A stretch of 64,000 nucleotides of DNA from Typhlomys cinereus (GCA_023101885.1 JALPQD010000513.1:806001-870000), one strand, 5' to 3'. Numbered from the stretch's first letter, positions 1-11,552 are shown. The notes: a model not told the origin generated them from the sequence alone. Program-made: numbers and translations.

Positions 1-100
1 AGATAGATGAGCCCTGATAGAGGTAGACAGTTAAGCAGACTGATGATGGATGGGTGGATGGATGGATGGTTGAGTGGATGGAGAAAAATTGATGACAGAC

Positions 101-176
<76 letters not shown>

Positions 177-302
177 GATAGTTGTGGCAGACAATAAAGA
201 AGATATTGAACAGACAGATGACAGGTAGATTAAAAATCAATAGATAGATAAATTAGATGCATTATAAATAGATGTAAGTAGATGGATAGATAGGTAGGTA
301 GG

Positions 303-347
<45 letters not shown>

Positions 348-384
348 GACAAAGAGATATATGAGATTCAGCTTCTTAGATTGA
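1..384. repeat. GATA/GGAT microsatellite arrays
   Basis: Two near-perfect (GATA)n runs lie at about 103-176 and 303-346, joined by degenerate GGATG, GACA and GTAG variants. They create false ORFs of repeating YLSI on the minus strand. Confidence 0.95.
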
Positions 385-960
385 GTGGTTCCACACTGTG
401 TAGAACTTGGTTCTTCCACTCCCTGTACTCAAGTTTCCTCAGCCCCACAAGATGCAAATGCTGACCCCTTCTTACAGGGTTGGTTGGAGGATGGAGGTGA
501 GAAGTTCTTGGGGTACCCAGAAGAGCTCAAGCTCCAAGGAATGGTAAAGCCTCCTGTCCCCTGGCTATTACTGCCAAGGTAGGTGTTTCTCCTACAAGGA
601 ACAATCCAGAGTTCTTGGAAATATCCAGAAAAGTCCTATATTCCCTAGGGAAGGAAGCTGAGCTCTCTTTTACCCTTCCTAACTCCACTCTCCCAGCCCT
701 TTACTCTCTGGGAGACACACACACACACACACACACACCCTGGAGATTGGTTTCCAGGGCAAAGTCCCAGGGTAGGAAGGAGGGGTCCCTTGAGGGTGCC
801 TAGGGGGTCCAGGCAATCTGGCAGACAGTCAGTCGTGTGTGCACAGAAGGGTTAGCCAGGGCCTGAGCAGGAGCCCAAGCCAGGGAGAGCTGTTCTCCAG
901 CCAGAGCCCCTGAGCGCCCCCCAAACAATGATATATATTTTCAATTTTCTCTGAGATTAT
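385..960. other. Unique intergenic sequence with a short (CA)n
   Basis: No gene-like or recognisable repeat structure apart from (CA)n at about 715-738. The sequence is moderately GC-rich and seems single-copy. Confidence 0.5.
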
Positions 961-1745
961 ATATGTTTTTTCCTCCAGATGTTCATCTTGTGCTTTTTGA
1001 CTAGGATAAACTGAAAAAATAATAGCATCCAGATGGGAAAGAGATACTCATTCGTCCTGAGCAGACGGCAGTACCAGCAGGAGCCCTCACCCTGGGGTGG
1101 GCTGCTGCAGAATGAGTGACCGGGCTGGGGCAGGGTGGGAGGCTGAGACACAGGCCACAGAAGGCCTCACCAGCCTGCTCACTGCCTGCTGGCATGGGAG
1201 GAGCCTAGTGGACGTCAGAGCACAGGGTCTTTATTGTCTACCCACATTACCTTGGCAGACATGTTCCCTCTTGGAAACTGGCCTTCCTACAGGCAAATTG
1301 AGGAGACTCGCTCCTCGGAGCAGTGAGAGTTAAACCAGTGCACAGCTGGAGGCTGGAGGGCGTGGTGCATGGGATCCACCCACGAGGCGCCCCCACTAAT
1401 CCCAAGGGCCTGGCTGGCCACCTACCCTGCAGTCTCCATGGCTGGGGCTCCGAAAAGAGCCTCCTCCTGATCACTCCCGAGGTTTCTCTCCTCAAGCCTC
1501 CCCAATGCCCACACACATCCCACCCAGCACCCGATATTCCATCCCACGGCACCTGCACCCACTCCAACAGGAAGGCTGCCAGGATGCTACTCTGATGCTC
1601 AGAGATCAGTGAGGACAGCGAATGTTCCTACATCTCTTTTAGAACCCGCTCCTTCGGGAGGTACTTCCTGCTCTCTAACTTCACTCCGCTTTCCTGCAAT
1701 ATCCTTGCTTACTCTGATTGTGGCCCTAGTAGGATCAAAACCTGG
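960..1745. other. Unique intergenic sequence
   Basis: I see no repeat family, coding exon or motif cluster here. ORFs overlapping in three frames on both strands show no family resemblance. Confidence 0.5.
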
Positions 1746-1826
1746 TACAGGGACCAGGGGAGCTGCTCAGTCTGTAAAGAGTTTGCTGCTCAAGCATGAG
1801 GACGGAGTTCAATCCCCAAAACTCAT
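1746..1826 (+). mobile_element. ID/B2-like tRNA-derived SINE head
   Basis: A-box-like GGGGAGCTGCTCAG and B-box-like GAGTTCAATCCC are spaced as in tRNA-derived SINEs. Its A-rich end appears to have seeded the GGAA array that follows. Confidence 0.6.
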
Positions 1827-2157
1827 GAGGAAGGAAGGAAGGAAGGAGGGAGGGAGGGAGGGAGGGAGGGAGGGAGGGAGGGAGGGAGGGAGGGAAGGAA
1901 GGAAGGAAGGAAGGAAGGAAGGAAGGAAGGAAGGAAGGAAGGGAAGGAAGGAAGGGAAGGAAGAAAAGGAAGGAAGGAAAGGAAGGAAGGAAAGGAAGGA
2001 AGGAAGGAAGGAAAGGAAGGAAGAAAAGGAAGGAAGGAAGGAAAGGAAGGAAGGAAGGAAGGAAGGAAGGAAAGGAGGAAGGAAGGAAGGAAGGAAGGAA
2101 GGAAGGAAGGAAGGAAGGAAGGAAGGAAGGAAGGAAAAGAGGGAGAGAGGGGAGGGA
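1827..2157. repeat. 331-base uninterrupted polypurine tract (GGAA/GGGA)n
   Basis: Every base from 1827 to 2157 is G or A. The tract begins as GGAA, changes to a GGGA block, and returns to GGAA with AAAGGAA variants. Confidence 0.97.
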
Positions 2158-2175
2158 CAAAAAAAGCAAACTTAA

Positions 2176-2500
2176 GGGCTGGAGAGGTGGCTCAGGGGTT
2201 AAGCCTCCACCTTGCAGGCGGAAGGTCCTGAGTTCGGATCCCAGATCCCACGTATAGACGCCAGGTGGAAGCCAGGTGGAAGCGGGGGCGGCCTGCGCTT
2301 CTGGTCCTGGTAGGGCGGAGCCTGTGAATCCCGGGGCAGAAGGAGGTGGAAGCGTCCATGGTGGTTCGCAGATTCGTCCGTGGTTCTACACACACACACA
2401 CAGACACACACACACGCCCGCGCACACACACACACGCACATGCGCACAATTGAATAAATAATAATAATAAAAATATTTTAAAAAAAAAGAAATTAAAAAA
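2176..2500 (+). mobile_element. Young B2-like SINE, subfamily 1
   Basis: The tRNA-like head has TGGCTCAGGGG and GAGTTCGGATCC boxes, then the family-specific CGTATAGACGCC body, a (CA)n and an A-rich tail. The direct repeat AAAGCAAACTTAA flanks it (2163-2175 and 2501-2513). Confidence 0.9.
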
Positions 2501-2513
2501 AAAGCAAACTTAA

Positions 2514-2563
<50 letters not shown>

Positions 2564-2580
2564 ATAGATAATAAGCAAAC
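2514..2580. repeat. (TAAA)n tract
   Basis: About 12 TAAA units follow the SINE target repeat. A third GCAAACTT occurs just after it (about 2574), so the tract may be the tail of an earlier insertion at the same site. Confidence 0.8.
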
Positions 2581-2684
2581 TTGGTGAACCAACAGAACCA
2601 TTTTCTAGAAAACAAAATCTTTCCCAATGTTCCTTAAGTGGAGAGGAAGCTGCCTAATAAGTAAAATGATGCTGGAATCTGGAA

Positions 2685-2765
2685 TTCAACTATCAGTTCT
2701 GTTGTGTCCTGACTATGTGACTTTGGGCAAATCACCCAACTTCTCTGAGCCTTGATCTTCACAGA
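2685..2765 (-). mobile_element. MIR-like ancient SINE
   Basis: The sequence TGACTTTGGGCAAATCACC followed by CTTCTCTGAGCCT matches the reverse complement of the MIR core. Confidence 0.7.
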
Positions 2766-2769
2766 GCTC

Positions 2770-3365
2770 AGATCTCCTCAGCGCCTGACTCTGGGGCTAC
2801 TGTAAAGAGACAGGAAGCCCTTGCGTAACTGAGACTCTTGAAAGTTGCGAAGGTACCTGTGCTCCCCAGGGACAACACGGGAGCTTGACTCCTCCCCCAC
2901 ACCCCACCTCCCGCCTTCCTGCCAGGATGAGGCTTCATCTGCCAGGAGCCCAAGAAGAATGATCTGGAAGGGAGAGCAGAGAGTAATTGGTGGTAATCCC
3001 ACAGCCGCCTGGCGCCTCGCTCCTGCTGTGGGGACGCTGTGGCCTCATCATCCGTCATTAGCCAGGGCTCTTCTGGCCGCTCAATTGCAGAACATGATTT
3101 TAATAACCCTGGCAGGAGGGGATCATTCTTCTTTTGTCACTTAACTCCGATTCTGTTGGAGAGAGACAGGAACGTGAAAGAAAGACGGGCTGACGGCGGC
3201 AGAGACGGGCCGAGTGAAAGGCACCGAGGCAGATTTGGGAGGTCGGAGCGCACAAAAAGGAATGCTGCACAGATGCCAGGCAAGGAAGAGGCAGGAGGGA
3301 AACCAGCAACCAGGGCACCCTGGGATCGGGGGGGGGTGCCACTTCATGCCTTTAGCAAGCTGCAT
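2770..3365. other. Unique sequence, possible conserved noncoding element
   Basis: No repeat is recognised. 3035-3130 is AT-balanced with homeodomain-like motifs (TCATTAG, TCAATTGC, TTTTAATAA) inside GC-rich flanks. Conservation cannot be tested here. Confidence 0.35.
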
Positions 3366-3366
3366 A

Positions 3367-3368
<2 letters not shown>

Positions 3369-3406
<38 letters not shown>

Positions 3407-3510
3407 CAATCAATACAGCCTCAGACATGGGGAGCCATGGTACCCACTTTACCCTTCAGCTAACTGTACAACACACACATGTGTATATATACACACATGC
3501 TCATGCACAA
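3369..3510. repeat. (CA)n microsatellite and CA-rich flank
   Basis: A perfect CA run spans about 3369-3403, followed by unique DNA and a looser ACAC/TATA stretch at 3470-3520. Confidence 0.9.
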
Positions 3511-3884
3511 GCACACACGCCAGTGTTGTTCAGGCTGTCACCTCTGGTTAGAATGGACAAAGTGCCCCAACACAGGAGGAAGCATGCTCACCCACTTGAG
3601 ACCCTTGACCTTAAATTAGCAATGCATCCAAGAGGGAACTACAGCCCAGGGAGCTAAGAACACTTGTGAGTAGCGAGGAATGGCTGCGGGCCAGCTCGAC
3701 CAGCGCTATCTGAAGTGACCTTGCTGGCCTCCCCTGTCCTTGGTGGTCTCATCTCATATCATAGGGACCCTGGCTTTCGTCCCTCTTTCATACTGATGTG
3801 TGGTAGATACTGGAGCTGACCTGCTCAACGCAGCGCACAGCCTGAGCCGTCAACCGAGTGCTCCCTCAAGATAAAGAGCTAGGG

Positions 3885-4257
3885 TTGGGGCCAAAGCAAT
3901 CATAATGGGACTTTGCATGCCCTGCGCAATGTCCAGCGCACTGTTGCCCTCATAAAGTCTAGCATCTGTTAAGGGCACCGAGACCCCTGGAGGCAAGGGA
4001 TTGACAGCCATAGTAGTGATCATATGCTTAAGGGGAACAAGAGAAAGGGCTTATGGAAATGCCACTGGGTCCTTATATGTCATCGGAGAGGAGGACCCAG
4101 TGGAGAGTTAGGCGTACACAATAAAGGACTCTCTGGGAATTGGGGGGGAGGCATTGGGGGAAGGGGAGGGGGAGGAGGGGGGAGGGAGGGAACTGGTAAA
4201 AAATTTTAAAATGTATAATTAAATTTTTAATAAAAAAAAGAAGGTATAAAAAAAAAA
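3885..4257 (+). mobile_element. 5'-truncated retroposon with G-rich tract and A-tail, probably an L1 3' end
   Basis: Perfect direct repeats AAGATAAAGAGCTAGGG flank it at 3868-3884 and 4257-4273. The insert ends in a G-rich polypurine block (4141-4190) and then AT-rich and A-rich sequence, the layout of rodent L1 3' UTRs. Family assignment is inference. Confidence 0.75.
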
Positions 4258-4273
4258 AGATAAAGAGCTAGGG

Positions 4274-5450
4274 CAAGGGGCACACGGTGAGCTCGGGACC
4301 TCAGAGATATCTCTTCCCACTGGATAGCAGAAAGGGCCACCGAAGAGTAGGATTCCTGGGATCCCCTGCGCCACAGCCCTGTCCCCCAAACACAAGCCTG
4401 GAGACCTGCAAAACTGGGGACGCAGTGCCACCTGCTGGCCGCAAGGGAAGAACACCGAGACCCATCAGGGATGAAAGATGGGGGTTGGGGGCGGCCGGGC
4501 TTCCCAAGAAAGGCTGCAGACTGGAACCATAGGACCCTCCCTCTATTTCTGAGCCTGCCAAAGTCCGTCATCTATTTCCTTGGTCGCCAACACTGAAAAA
4601 AAAGGAGCTTCCAGAACCCAAAGACTTTTCTGCGGCGCTGAGGCTGGCCCGGGTCCTCATATAACGAAGTCCCTGTCTGGCCACACAGAATAGCTGGAAG
4701 CAGGGCAGGGGACTGAGGAGAGAATGAAATATGCGCTCAGGATCACATGACACAGGTCTGCAGGCCCGCCGCCAGGGTGGTCAGCTCTGTCCGATGATGC
4801 TCAGTTTCACCTTCTCACCCGCCTGGGTGCATCCCTATGTGGGAAGTAGGTGTGATGCTTGCTAGCTGTGTCCTGGGCTCGGGGCTCGCAGCCATTTCTG
4901 CTTGTTCACGTCTAGGAGGAAGCCAGCTCGCCCTGAGACCTGCCGGTAATTCCTCTTTCCCAGGAATGGCAGGCCAGCCCAGCCGTGAGCGCAGGACCTG
5001 GGCAGGGAGTGAGGCGGATCACAGGAGCGGCGAGGTGCCGTTCAGAGCCAGGGTTGAGCAGGGATGGGTAGCTGCAGGTCAGGAAGCTGAGGCTCTGGGC
5101 CTCCCCATGGTGAGTTCTGCCCCTGTGGCAAAGGAGCCTGAGTTCTGACAACATTGTCCCCAGAGCAGCCTTTGTCATCACACTCAGATGCTGGTAAGGC
5201 CGCAGCCTCTCACACTGGGTCCCAGAACTCCAAGGACACCACAGACTTTCTTTCCCTTTGAACAGGTATCTGCTGGGCAACCTGCCTGCTGGTTGACTTG
5301 AGGCTCTGGCAGCTTAGAAGAGGGCCGGAGGCTGACCCCACAGCCCACTGGCCTTTCCCCAGAGGGTGCCCAATCCCTGCTTCTCCCTGAAGTGCCTCTG
5401 GACCGGGGACCTAGTTTGTGACATGGTCACTAAAAGGCTCCCCTGGGGAA
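4274..5450. other. Unique GC-rich intergenic sequence
   Basis: No repeat or exon with family resemblance was recognised. Several overlapping ORFs of 60-120 codons exist but look random. Confidence 0.45.
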
Positions 5451-5454
5451 GGGC

Positions 5455-5575
5455 AGGCTGGAAAGATGGCCGTTAGTAAAGTCCCTACCTTGGAAGCAGA
5501 CGGATTTGAGTTTAGTCTCCAGGGAAAGACCTGAATTCAATCCCTAGAACCCATGTTTAAAAAAAAAAAAAAAAC
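5455..5575 (+). mobile_element. Old tRNA-derived SINE with A-tail
   Basis: Starts with gctggaaagatggcc, has a B-box-like GAATTCAATCCC, and ends in a run of As just before the next SINE. Confidence 0.65.
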
Positions 5576-5576
5576 A

Positions 5577-5905
5577 GGAGCTGGAGAGTTGGCTCAGGGG
5601 TTAAGCCTCTGCCTTGCAGGCAGAAGGTCCGGAGCTTGGCTCAGGGGATAAGACTCTGTCTCGAAAGCAGAAGGTCCTGAGTTCAGATCCCAGATCCCAC
5701 ATAAAAAACTCCAGGTGGAAATGGCAGCAGCCTGCACTTCTGGCCCTGGTAGACAAAGCCTGGGAAATCCAAGAGCGAAACAAGAAGGAGGTAGAAGCAA
5801 TCCAGAATGATTCCTGAAGTCACCCTTAATCCTCTACAGAGACACACAGTGTCCTCTGATACACACACACACACATACACACACACACAGGTAAATAAAA
5901 TATTT
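5577..5905 (+). mobile_element. B2-like SINE, subfamily 2, with a doubled head
   Basis: Two tRNA-like heads occur in tandem: CTCAGGGGTTAAGCCTC at about 5593 and CTCAGGGGATAAGACTC at about 5640. The second leads into the subfamily-2 body with ACATAAAAAACTCCAGG, then (CA)n and an A-rich tail. Confidence 0.85.
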
Positions 5906-6349
5906 TTTTTAAAAGTACAGTGATTCCCACTTGTAATTCTAGTGCAGAGGAAATGGAGGCAAATGCATGGATGGAAAGAGATGGACTGCTCCTGGGTACT
6001 CTCGGGCAGTCAGCCTAGACTAATCTGTGAGCTGCTAGCCAATGAGAGAGGCTGCCTCAAATAAGCAAAGTGGACTGTTTCTGAGGAGGAAGGACACCAG
6101 GGATTGTCCTGTAGCCTCCACGTGTGTGCGCACCTGCATAACACAAACACACGCGAAAACACCAACACACATAAACCCACTAGATAAATTAATGATCTCT
6201 GTGGAATACATAGTCGCCATCCCTATCCTTGGATATCTGAGATCATGGTTATTTTTTCTTCCTGTGAAACAGGAAACGTGTCCCATGTCATATTGGTGTC
6301 CCATGTGTCAAGTCGGTGTCCGAATACTGCTAATTAACCCACTTCAAGT

Positions 6350-6372
6350 CTTTCTCTCTCTCCCCCTCTCCA

Positions 6373-6458
<86 letters not shown>
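6350..6458. repeat. (CT)n(CA)n compound microsatellite
   Basis: A perfect TC run at about 6378-6413 changes directly to a CA run to 6458. Confidence 0.95.
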
Positions 6459-6462
<4 letters not shown>

Positions 6463-6479
6463 TCATGTAGCCCAAGCTA

Positions 6480-7365
6480 GCCTACAGCTTACTGCGTATC
6501 CAAGTAGCCAAGGAGCTCCTCCTTTCTGCACCCCTCAGACGGTGGACCGCAGGGGGTGCACACCACCCTGGTGATTCGCTCATCCTTGTGAGCCAGATGC
6601 ACCTTCCAAAGGCCACAGCCCCTCCAGCACCAAACACAGCTCCAGGCCTTGTGTGGCCGCCCCTCCCAAGCCCCAGAGTCCCATTAGTCCTATTAAAGGT
6701 GGAGTTCTCTGGAGGCCCATGCAGGATGCTCAAGCACTCTGTGTCTAGATAGATGGGAATCATCCCCTACCCGAGGGCAGAGCACCCCTGTAAGGCACCC
6801 CAGACATGGGACTGAGATGGTGCCTGATCCCAGGAACTAGCAGGACATTCCCACTTCTCAGGGATGCTAGACAGGAGCTGGGGGAGGCAGGAACTGCTCA
6901 CAGATTCACTAGATCTGTGGTGACTGGAAGTTCAGTCACCTCAGTTGACTCAGCCGCCAGCCCCTAAACATCCCAGGACTTTCCTGTGGGATGACTTGCG
7001 AAGGAAATGACAAACTCCAGGCAATGCAACTCTTGAAATGGTGACTTTGCTTCTAGCTGATAAAGATTTATCAGATTCTTCCAGAGTGGGCCAGGGAAGA
7101 GGCATACCAGGTACTCACTCCTCCATACCCTCCCAAGTAGAACCAAGTCCAACCCACTTAGCTTCGGAGATCCTGACACAGACCTCTGATACTATCCTTC
7201 CAAATCCTCTCATAGTGCCAGGCCCCATGTCTTCCCTTCCAAGACATCCATTGCTTCTCTTTTGACTTCCTTTAGGATAGCATTTGTCACATACGAGATG
7301 TCTGTTTTTATGGGATCAAACCCAACTGCTTCCCTTTATGACCTCCCAGTTCTGAGACTTGTTTA
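6480..7365. other. Unique intergenic sequence
   Basis: The first 100 bases look like a decayed SINE (AGGTCATGTAGCCCAAGCTAG); the remainder shows no repeat or coding signature. Confidence 0.45.
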
Positions 7366-7380
7366 GAAGGCCTTGCTGGG

Positions 7381-7660
7381 GGGGCTGGAGAGATGGCTCA
7401 GGGGTTAAGCCTCTGCCTTACAGGCGGAAGGTCCTGCGTTTGGATCCTAGACCCCACATATAGCAGGGGCGGCCTGCATTTCTGGTCCTGGTAGGACGGA
7501 GCCTGTGAATCCCAGGGCAGAGTAAACAAGGGGAGGTAGGAGGTGGTCCATGGTGGTTCCCGAATTCACCCGTAGTTCTACACACACACACACATACACA
7601 CACAGGTTACATACACGCGCACACACGCACAATTGAATAAATGATTAAAAAAAAAAAAAA
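7381..7660 (+). mobile_element. Young B2-like SINE, subfamily 1
   Basis: Flanked by perfect 15-bp repeats GAAGGCCTTGCTGGG (7366-7380 and 7661-7675). The SINE body lacks a short block after ACATATAG present in other copies. Confidence 0.92.
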
Positions 7661-7675
7661 GAAGGCCTTGCTGGG

Positions 7676-8117
7676 TCCCAGGGAAGTGTTTTCCAAGGAG
7701 CATCACCCCAAGATATACAGGTGGTATTACTGGAGCTTGGGTCTGGGCCAAGTGTTTCCAGGTTCAAGAATGAAATAAAGATGTCCACACATAGCAAAGA
7801 ACAAAGCAATAGTAAAGTTGGGACACACTGCAAAGGAACCACATGAAAAGGATCACAGGAGTCAAGAGACTAAAGCTGGAAGGGGCAGGGGCAGGAGGGA
7901 AGGGCAGGAGCGGGAAGGAGGGGCAGGGGCAGGACAGAGGGGCAGATGACAGGGGCGACTCACTCTGAATTCCCACCCTCCCCTGTCTTTTCCCAGGAGC
8001 GGACTTGGGATTACAGTGAGCCCCTTCCTCTTTCCCCAATTTCCCCCAGCATACCCTGTACTCCACAGTACTGTTGTCTTAGATTTCAAGCCTGCAACTG
8101 CTTCATTTTGTTTTCCC
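7676..8117. other. Unique intergenic sequence with GGGCAGG-rich stretch
   Basis: A purine-rich GGGCAGGGGCAGGAGGG block lies at about 7880-7950; otherwise there is nothing recognisable. Confidence 0.4.
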
Positions 8118-8132
8118 AAAAATGACATGAGG

Positions 8133-8425
8133 GGGGCTGGAGAGATGGCTCAGGGGTTAAGACTCAGCCTCTCAAGCAGAAGGTCCTGAGTTCAGATCCC
8201 AGGTCCCACATAAAAAAATGCCACACAGAAATGGTGGTGACCTGCACTTCTGGCCTTGGTGGAGCCTAGGAAATGCCAGAACGAAGCAAGAAGGAGGTAG
8301 AAGCAATTCAGGATGATACCCGAAGCCACCCTTGGTCCTCCAAAGGGACACATGTGTCCACTGATACACACACACACGCATACACACACACGCACACACA
8401 CATGTACACATTAAATGAAGTTAAA
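8133..8425 (+). mobile_element. B2-like SINE, subfamily 2
   Basis: Flanked by AAAAATGACATGAGG (8118-8132 and 8426-8440). Head, ACATAAAAAAATGCC body, CA tract and A-rich tail are intact. Confidence 0.9.
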
Positions 8426-8439
8426 AAAAATGACATGAG

Positions 8440-9030
8440 GACAGACTAATTAGGTCAGCAGATTCCTATTTCTCAAGAAAGAAAAACAACAATCTCGAGG
8501 GTTGCGTCCCATGCTGTGATTGATCCTGAAATTGGGCTTCGGGCTTCCTGGAAGCCAAGGAGAAAAAGGAAATGCCAATTTCCGAGATTGTTACTATTAG
8601 AAAAGGGGAAGCAGATCAGTTCCTCCACAGGGACAAATATTTCCAGGAACTCCTTTACATGGTGTAACATAATGAAATCTTCTAAAGGACTTGACAGCCG
8701 GAGCAGATGGAGGACTTCCACACGTGCCAAGGGAGCACCCGGCAGGAGGGCTTGGCACACATGGCTTGCCCATTGGCTGAAGCTCAGAAAACCTGGAATT
8801 TCTCCACATGCCTCAGCTTCTCTGGACCTTTCTTTTGAGAGAGAAGACTATCGTTGGTTTTCTGATGGGTCTTAAAATACTAGAGCGTGGGATAAGACAG
8901 AGAGCCCCAGGATATGGAAATTAGGTATGATGAAAGAAGGGGCGGCCCTTTCTGGAAGCTGAGGGCTCATGTACCATGTGTGCACATTCCTTCAGCGGGT
9001 AACTGCCTGTTTTATTTGGTTTAATTTTGT
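8440..9030. other. Unique intergenic sequence
   Basis: No repeat family recognised. One forward ORF (8516-8875) has no family resemblance and no exon signals. Confidence 0.45.
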
Positions 9031-9033
9031 CCT

Positions 9034-9178
9034 GTTTTTTGTTTTTTTTTTTTTTGAGAGTCTTGTGTAGCTAAGGCCGATTTCAAACTCACTATGTAGC
9101 TGAGTCTGACTGAAAACTCCTGATCCTCTTGACTCCACCGCCCCATTGCTGGTGTTACTGGATTCCACGCCCAGTCCT
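9034..9178 (-). mobile_element. B1-like SINE
   Basis: A poly-T run (about 9043-9055) is followed by the reverse complement of a B1 body, with TTTCAAACTCACTATGTAGC and TGCTGGTGTTACTGG. Confidence 0.75.
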
Positions 9179-9424
9179 TCCGGAGTTACTAAGAATCCTT
9201 TTGCATTAGGTGGAAAGAGAGTGATGAAATAAATAACATGCCACTCCTCATCTCAAAGAATTCAATTCCTAGCAGGAAAAAAAAAAAAACCCACAAAACA
9301 GATGCTATATGAGCATCTGCTACAGAGCATAGAGCGGGGTGTTTTGCATCCAGTTTCCCACTTAATGTTTCTAACAAACCTATACAGTTAATGTTTCTAA
9401 CAAACCTAATACACTGAGTATTGT

Positions 9425-9825
9425 TGGGGACTGTGGGTAGGAATGCTTGCCTTCCAAGCCTGAGAGACTGAGTTCAAATCCCAGGCACCCTTTAAAAAAA
9501 ACAAACAGACATAGCTGTATGTGACTGTAACTCCAGCGTTGGGGTTCAGAGACAGGTAGATCTCAATAACTCCCCAGCCAGTCAGCCTGGATGAAAAGGT
9601 GAGTTGTCTCGAGGCAATAAGGTGGAGGATGACAGAGAGAAAGTCATCTGACATCCTTCTGCAGCTGCCATGTGTGCGTGCAAGAAGTACACCACCGAGC
9701 ATGCGTGTGCACACACACACATGCACAAGCGCATGCACACGTGTACATACACACACTACATGCACACATACATGCTCACACATACATATGCACATGCACA
9801 CTCACATACACATAAACACACACAT
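9425..9825 (+). mobile_element. B4-like composite SINE and CA-rich tail
   Basis: An ID-like head (GAGTTCAAATCCCAGG) is followed by a B1-like segment and a CA/CATA-rich tail at about 9700-9825. Confidence 0.55.
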
Positions 9826-9899
9826 TGTTATTGCTAAACATAGCATGGAACCACAGGACAGACAAACCCTCTTCGGAGGACAGCATGCCCAACTTAGGC

Positions 9900-10190
9900 A
9901 CTAGAGTTTAAGAAGCAATAGCCTATAAGCCACAATTTTTTTAAAAAAAAAAATGCCAAATCTATAAATTGTTGTAAGTATCAGAATTCTTTGTGGGTAC
10001 TGTAAATTTTGTCAGAATCCTTAGTTAACAGATTATGTTGAGAATGCATTTGTGGATTGTTAAATATTTTTAAAGATGATTTGTTAAATTGAGTAAGTGT
10101 CTAACAGTGGTAGCTTGGAAAGTGCTTAATTTTATATTATATAAAAATGTTCAAAACAAAAAAAAATGCCAAACACACAAGAAGGCAACT
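9900..10190. other. AT-rich unique sequence
   Basis: Low GC and no open frames; possibly an old decayed retroelement, but no family is recognised. Confidence 0.35.
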
Positions 10191-10210
10191 GTTAGAAGAA
10201 ACTGCAAGCA

Positions 10211-10495
10211 GGGGCTGGAGAGATAGCTCAGGGGTTAAGCCTCTGTCTTGCAGAGTTCGGATCTTAAGACCCCACGTATAGACACCAGGCGGAAGCGGGG
10301 GCGGCCTGCGTTTCTGGTCCTGGTAGGGCGGAGCCTGTGAATCCCGGGGCAGAGTAAACAAGGAGGAGGTGGAGGCGTCCATGGTGGTTCCCGAATTTGC
10401 CCGTGGTTCTACACACACACACATACATACACACACACATACATATACACATATGCACACGCACATACACGCACAATTGAATAAATAATAAAAAA
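10211..10495 (+). mobile_element. Young B2-like SINE, subfamily 1
   Basis: Flanked by perfect 17-bp repeats AGAAGAAACTGCAAGCA (10194-10210 and 10496-10512). About 10 bases of the head before GAGTTCGGATC are missing. Confidence 0.93.
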
Positions 10496-10699
10496 AGAAG
10501 AAACTGCAAGCAAAGGATTCGTATCTGTCTGCTGATAAATTGCACTGGCTATATTAAGCATTTGACATAATGATAATAGAGGTTGGTGTCATTTCTTTTG
10601 AGTTTGCTTTTGGAGACAGAGTCTCACTATGTAACCTGGTGGTTTACTGGAACATTCCACAGGCTCGCATTGGCACACTCATCTCCTAGGTTATGATGC

Positions 10700-11025
10700 T
10701 AGTTCAGTGTTTTGGGTTTGTGTGTTTGTGTTTGCTTCCATCTTTTATGTATTCATTATTTTTATATGTGTGTGTAATGCAATGTCACCTCTCTCTTTCT
10801 CTCTATGTATGCATATGTGTATTTGCTCATCTCTCTCTCTCTCTTTCTCTGTATGTGTGTGTGTGATATACATATATGCCTATGTGGTACATGTTTTCTC
10901 TATCTATCTCTGTCTCTCTGTATGAGTGTGTGATGTATGCATTCACATTTTATGGGGGCATGCTCACCTTTCTGTCTCCCCCCGTGTGTGATATATGCAT
11001 ACATGTCTGTGTGGGTTCATGCTCA

Positions 11026-11080
<55 letters not shown>

Positions 11081-11110
11081 GTGTGTATGTGAAGTATGCA
11101 TACGTGTCTG
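10700..11110. repeat. TG/CT-rich low-complexity region with perfect (TG)n
   Basis: Mixed TG and TCTC motifs run through the interval, with a perfect (TG)n at about 11032-11066. Several false cysteine/valine ORFs arise from it. Confidence 0.9.
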
Positions 11111-11375
11111 TGCAGTGCATGCAGAAGCCAAAGAATGATGTCAGGGATCCTGATCTATCGCTTTCCACCTGATTCCTTTAAGAGTCTCTCTTATGGAGCT
11201 TGGATTAGGCTGACGGTCGGCAAGTCACAACAATCCTGTCTCCACCCCTCCCTAACAGCACTAGGCAAAAGACACACACAATCATGCCCAACTTTCTATG
11301 TGGGTGCTGGAGATTTGAACTCAGGCCCTCATGCTTAAGCAGTTAACTCTCTTCCCCACTATGCTATCTCTCCAG
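11110..11375 (-). mobile_element. B3/B4-like SINE
   Basis: Reverse-complement SINE features: GGAGATTTGAACTCAGGCCCTCATGC then TGCTATCTCTCCAGC, the antisense of a tRNA-like head. Confidence 0.6.
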
Positions 11376-11552
11376 CTGTTGTGTGTGTTGTTTGCTTGCT
11401 TGCTTTAATAGGAGGCATGGGCATGTGGAGGTCGGAGGACAGTTTTCTGAAATCGGTTCTCTTCTTCCACTACGCAGACTCCAGGGCTGACCTTCAGGTT
11501 GCCGGGTTTGTCCACGGGCACTTTCACCTACTGGCTTGGTTTCATATCCCTT

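Noticed and set aside
1609..2175. 188-codon forward ORF of Lys/Glu/Gly repeats, and its minus-strand Phe/Leu/Pro/Ser counterpart
   Set aside because: Both are translations of the polypurine GGAA tract; no start, splice or family evidence.
2176..2260. tRNA gene-like sequences in many places
   Set aside because: A and B boxes are those of SINE heads; the arms do not fold into a proper cloverleaf, and A-tails and target repeats show retroposition.
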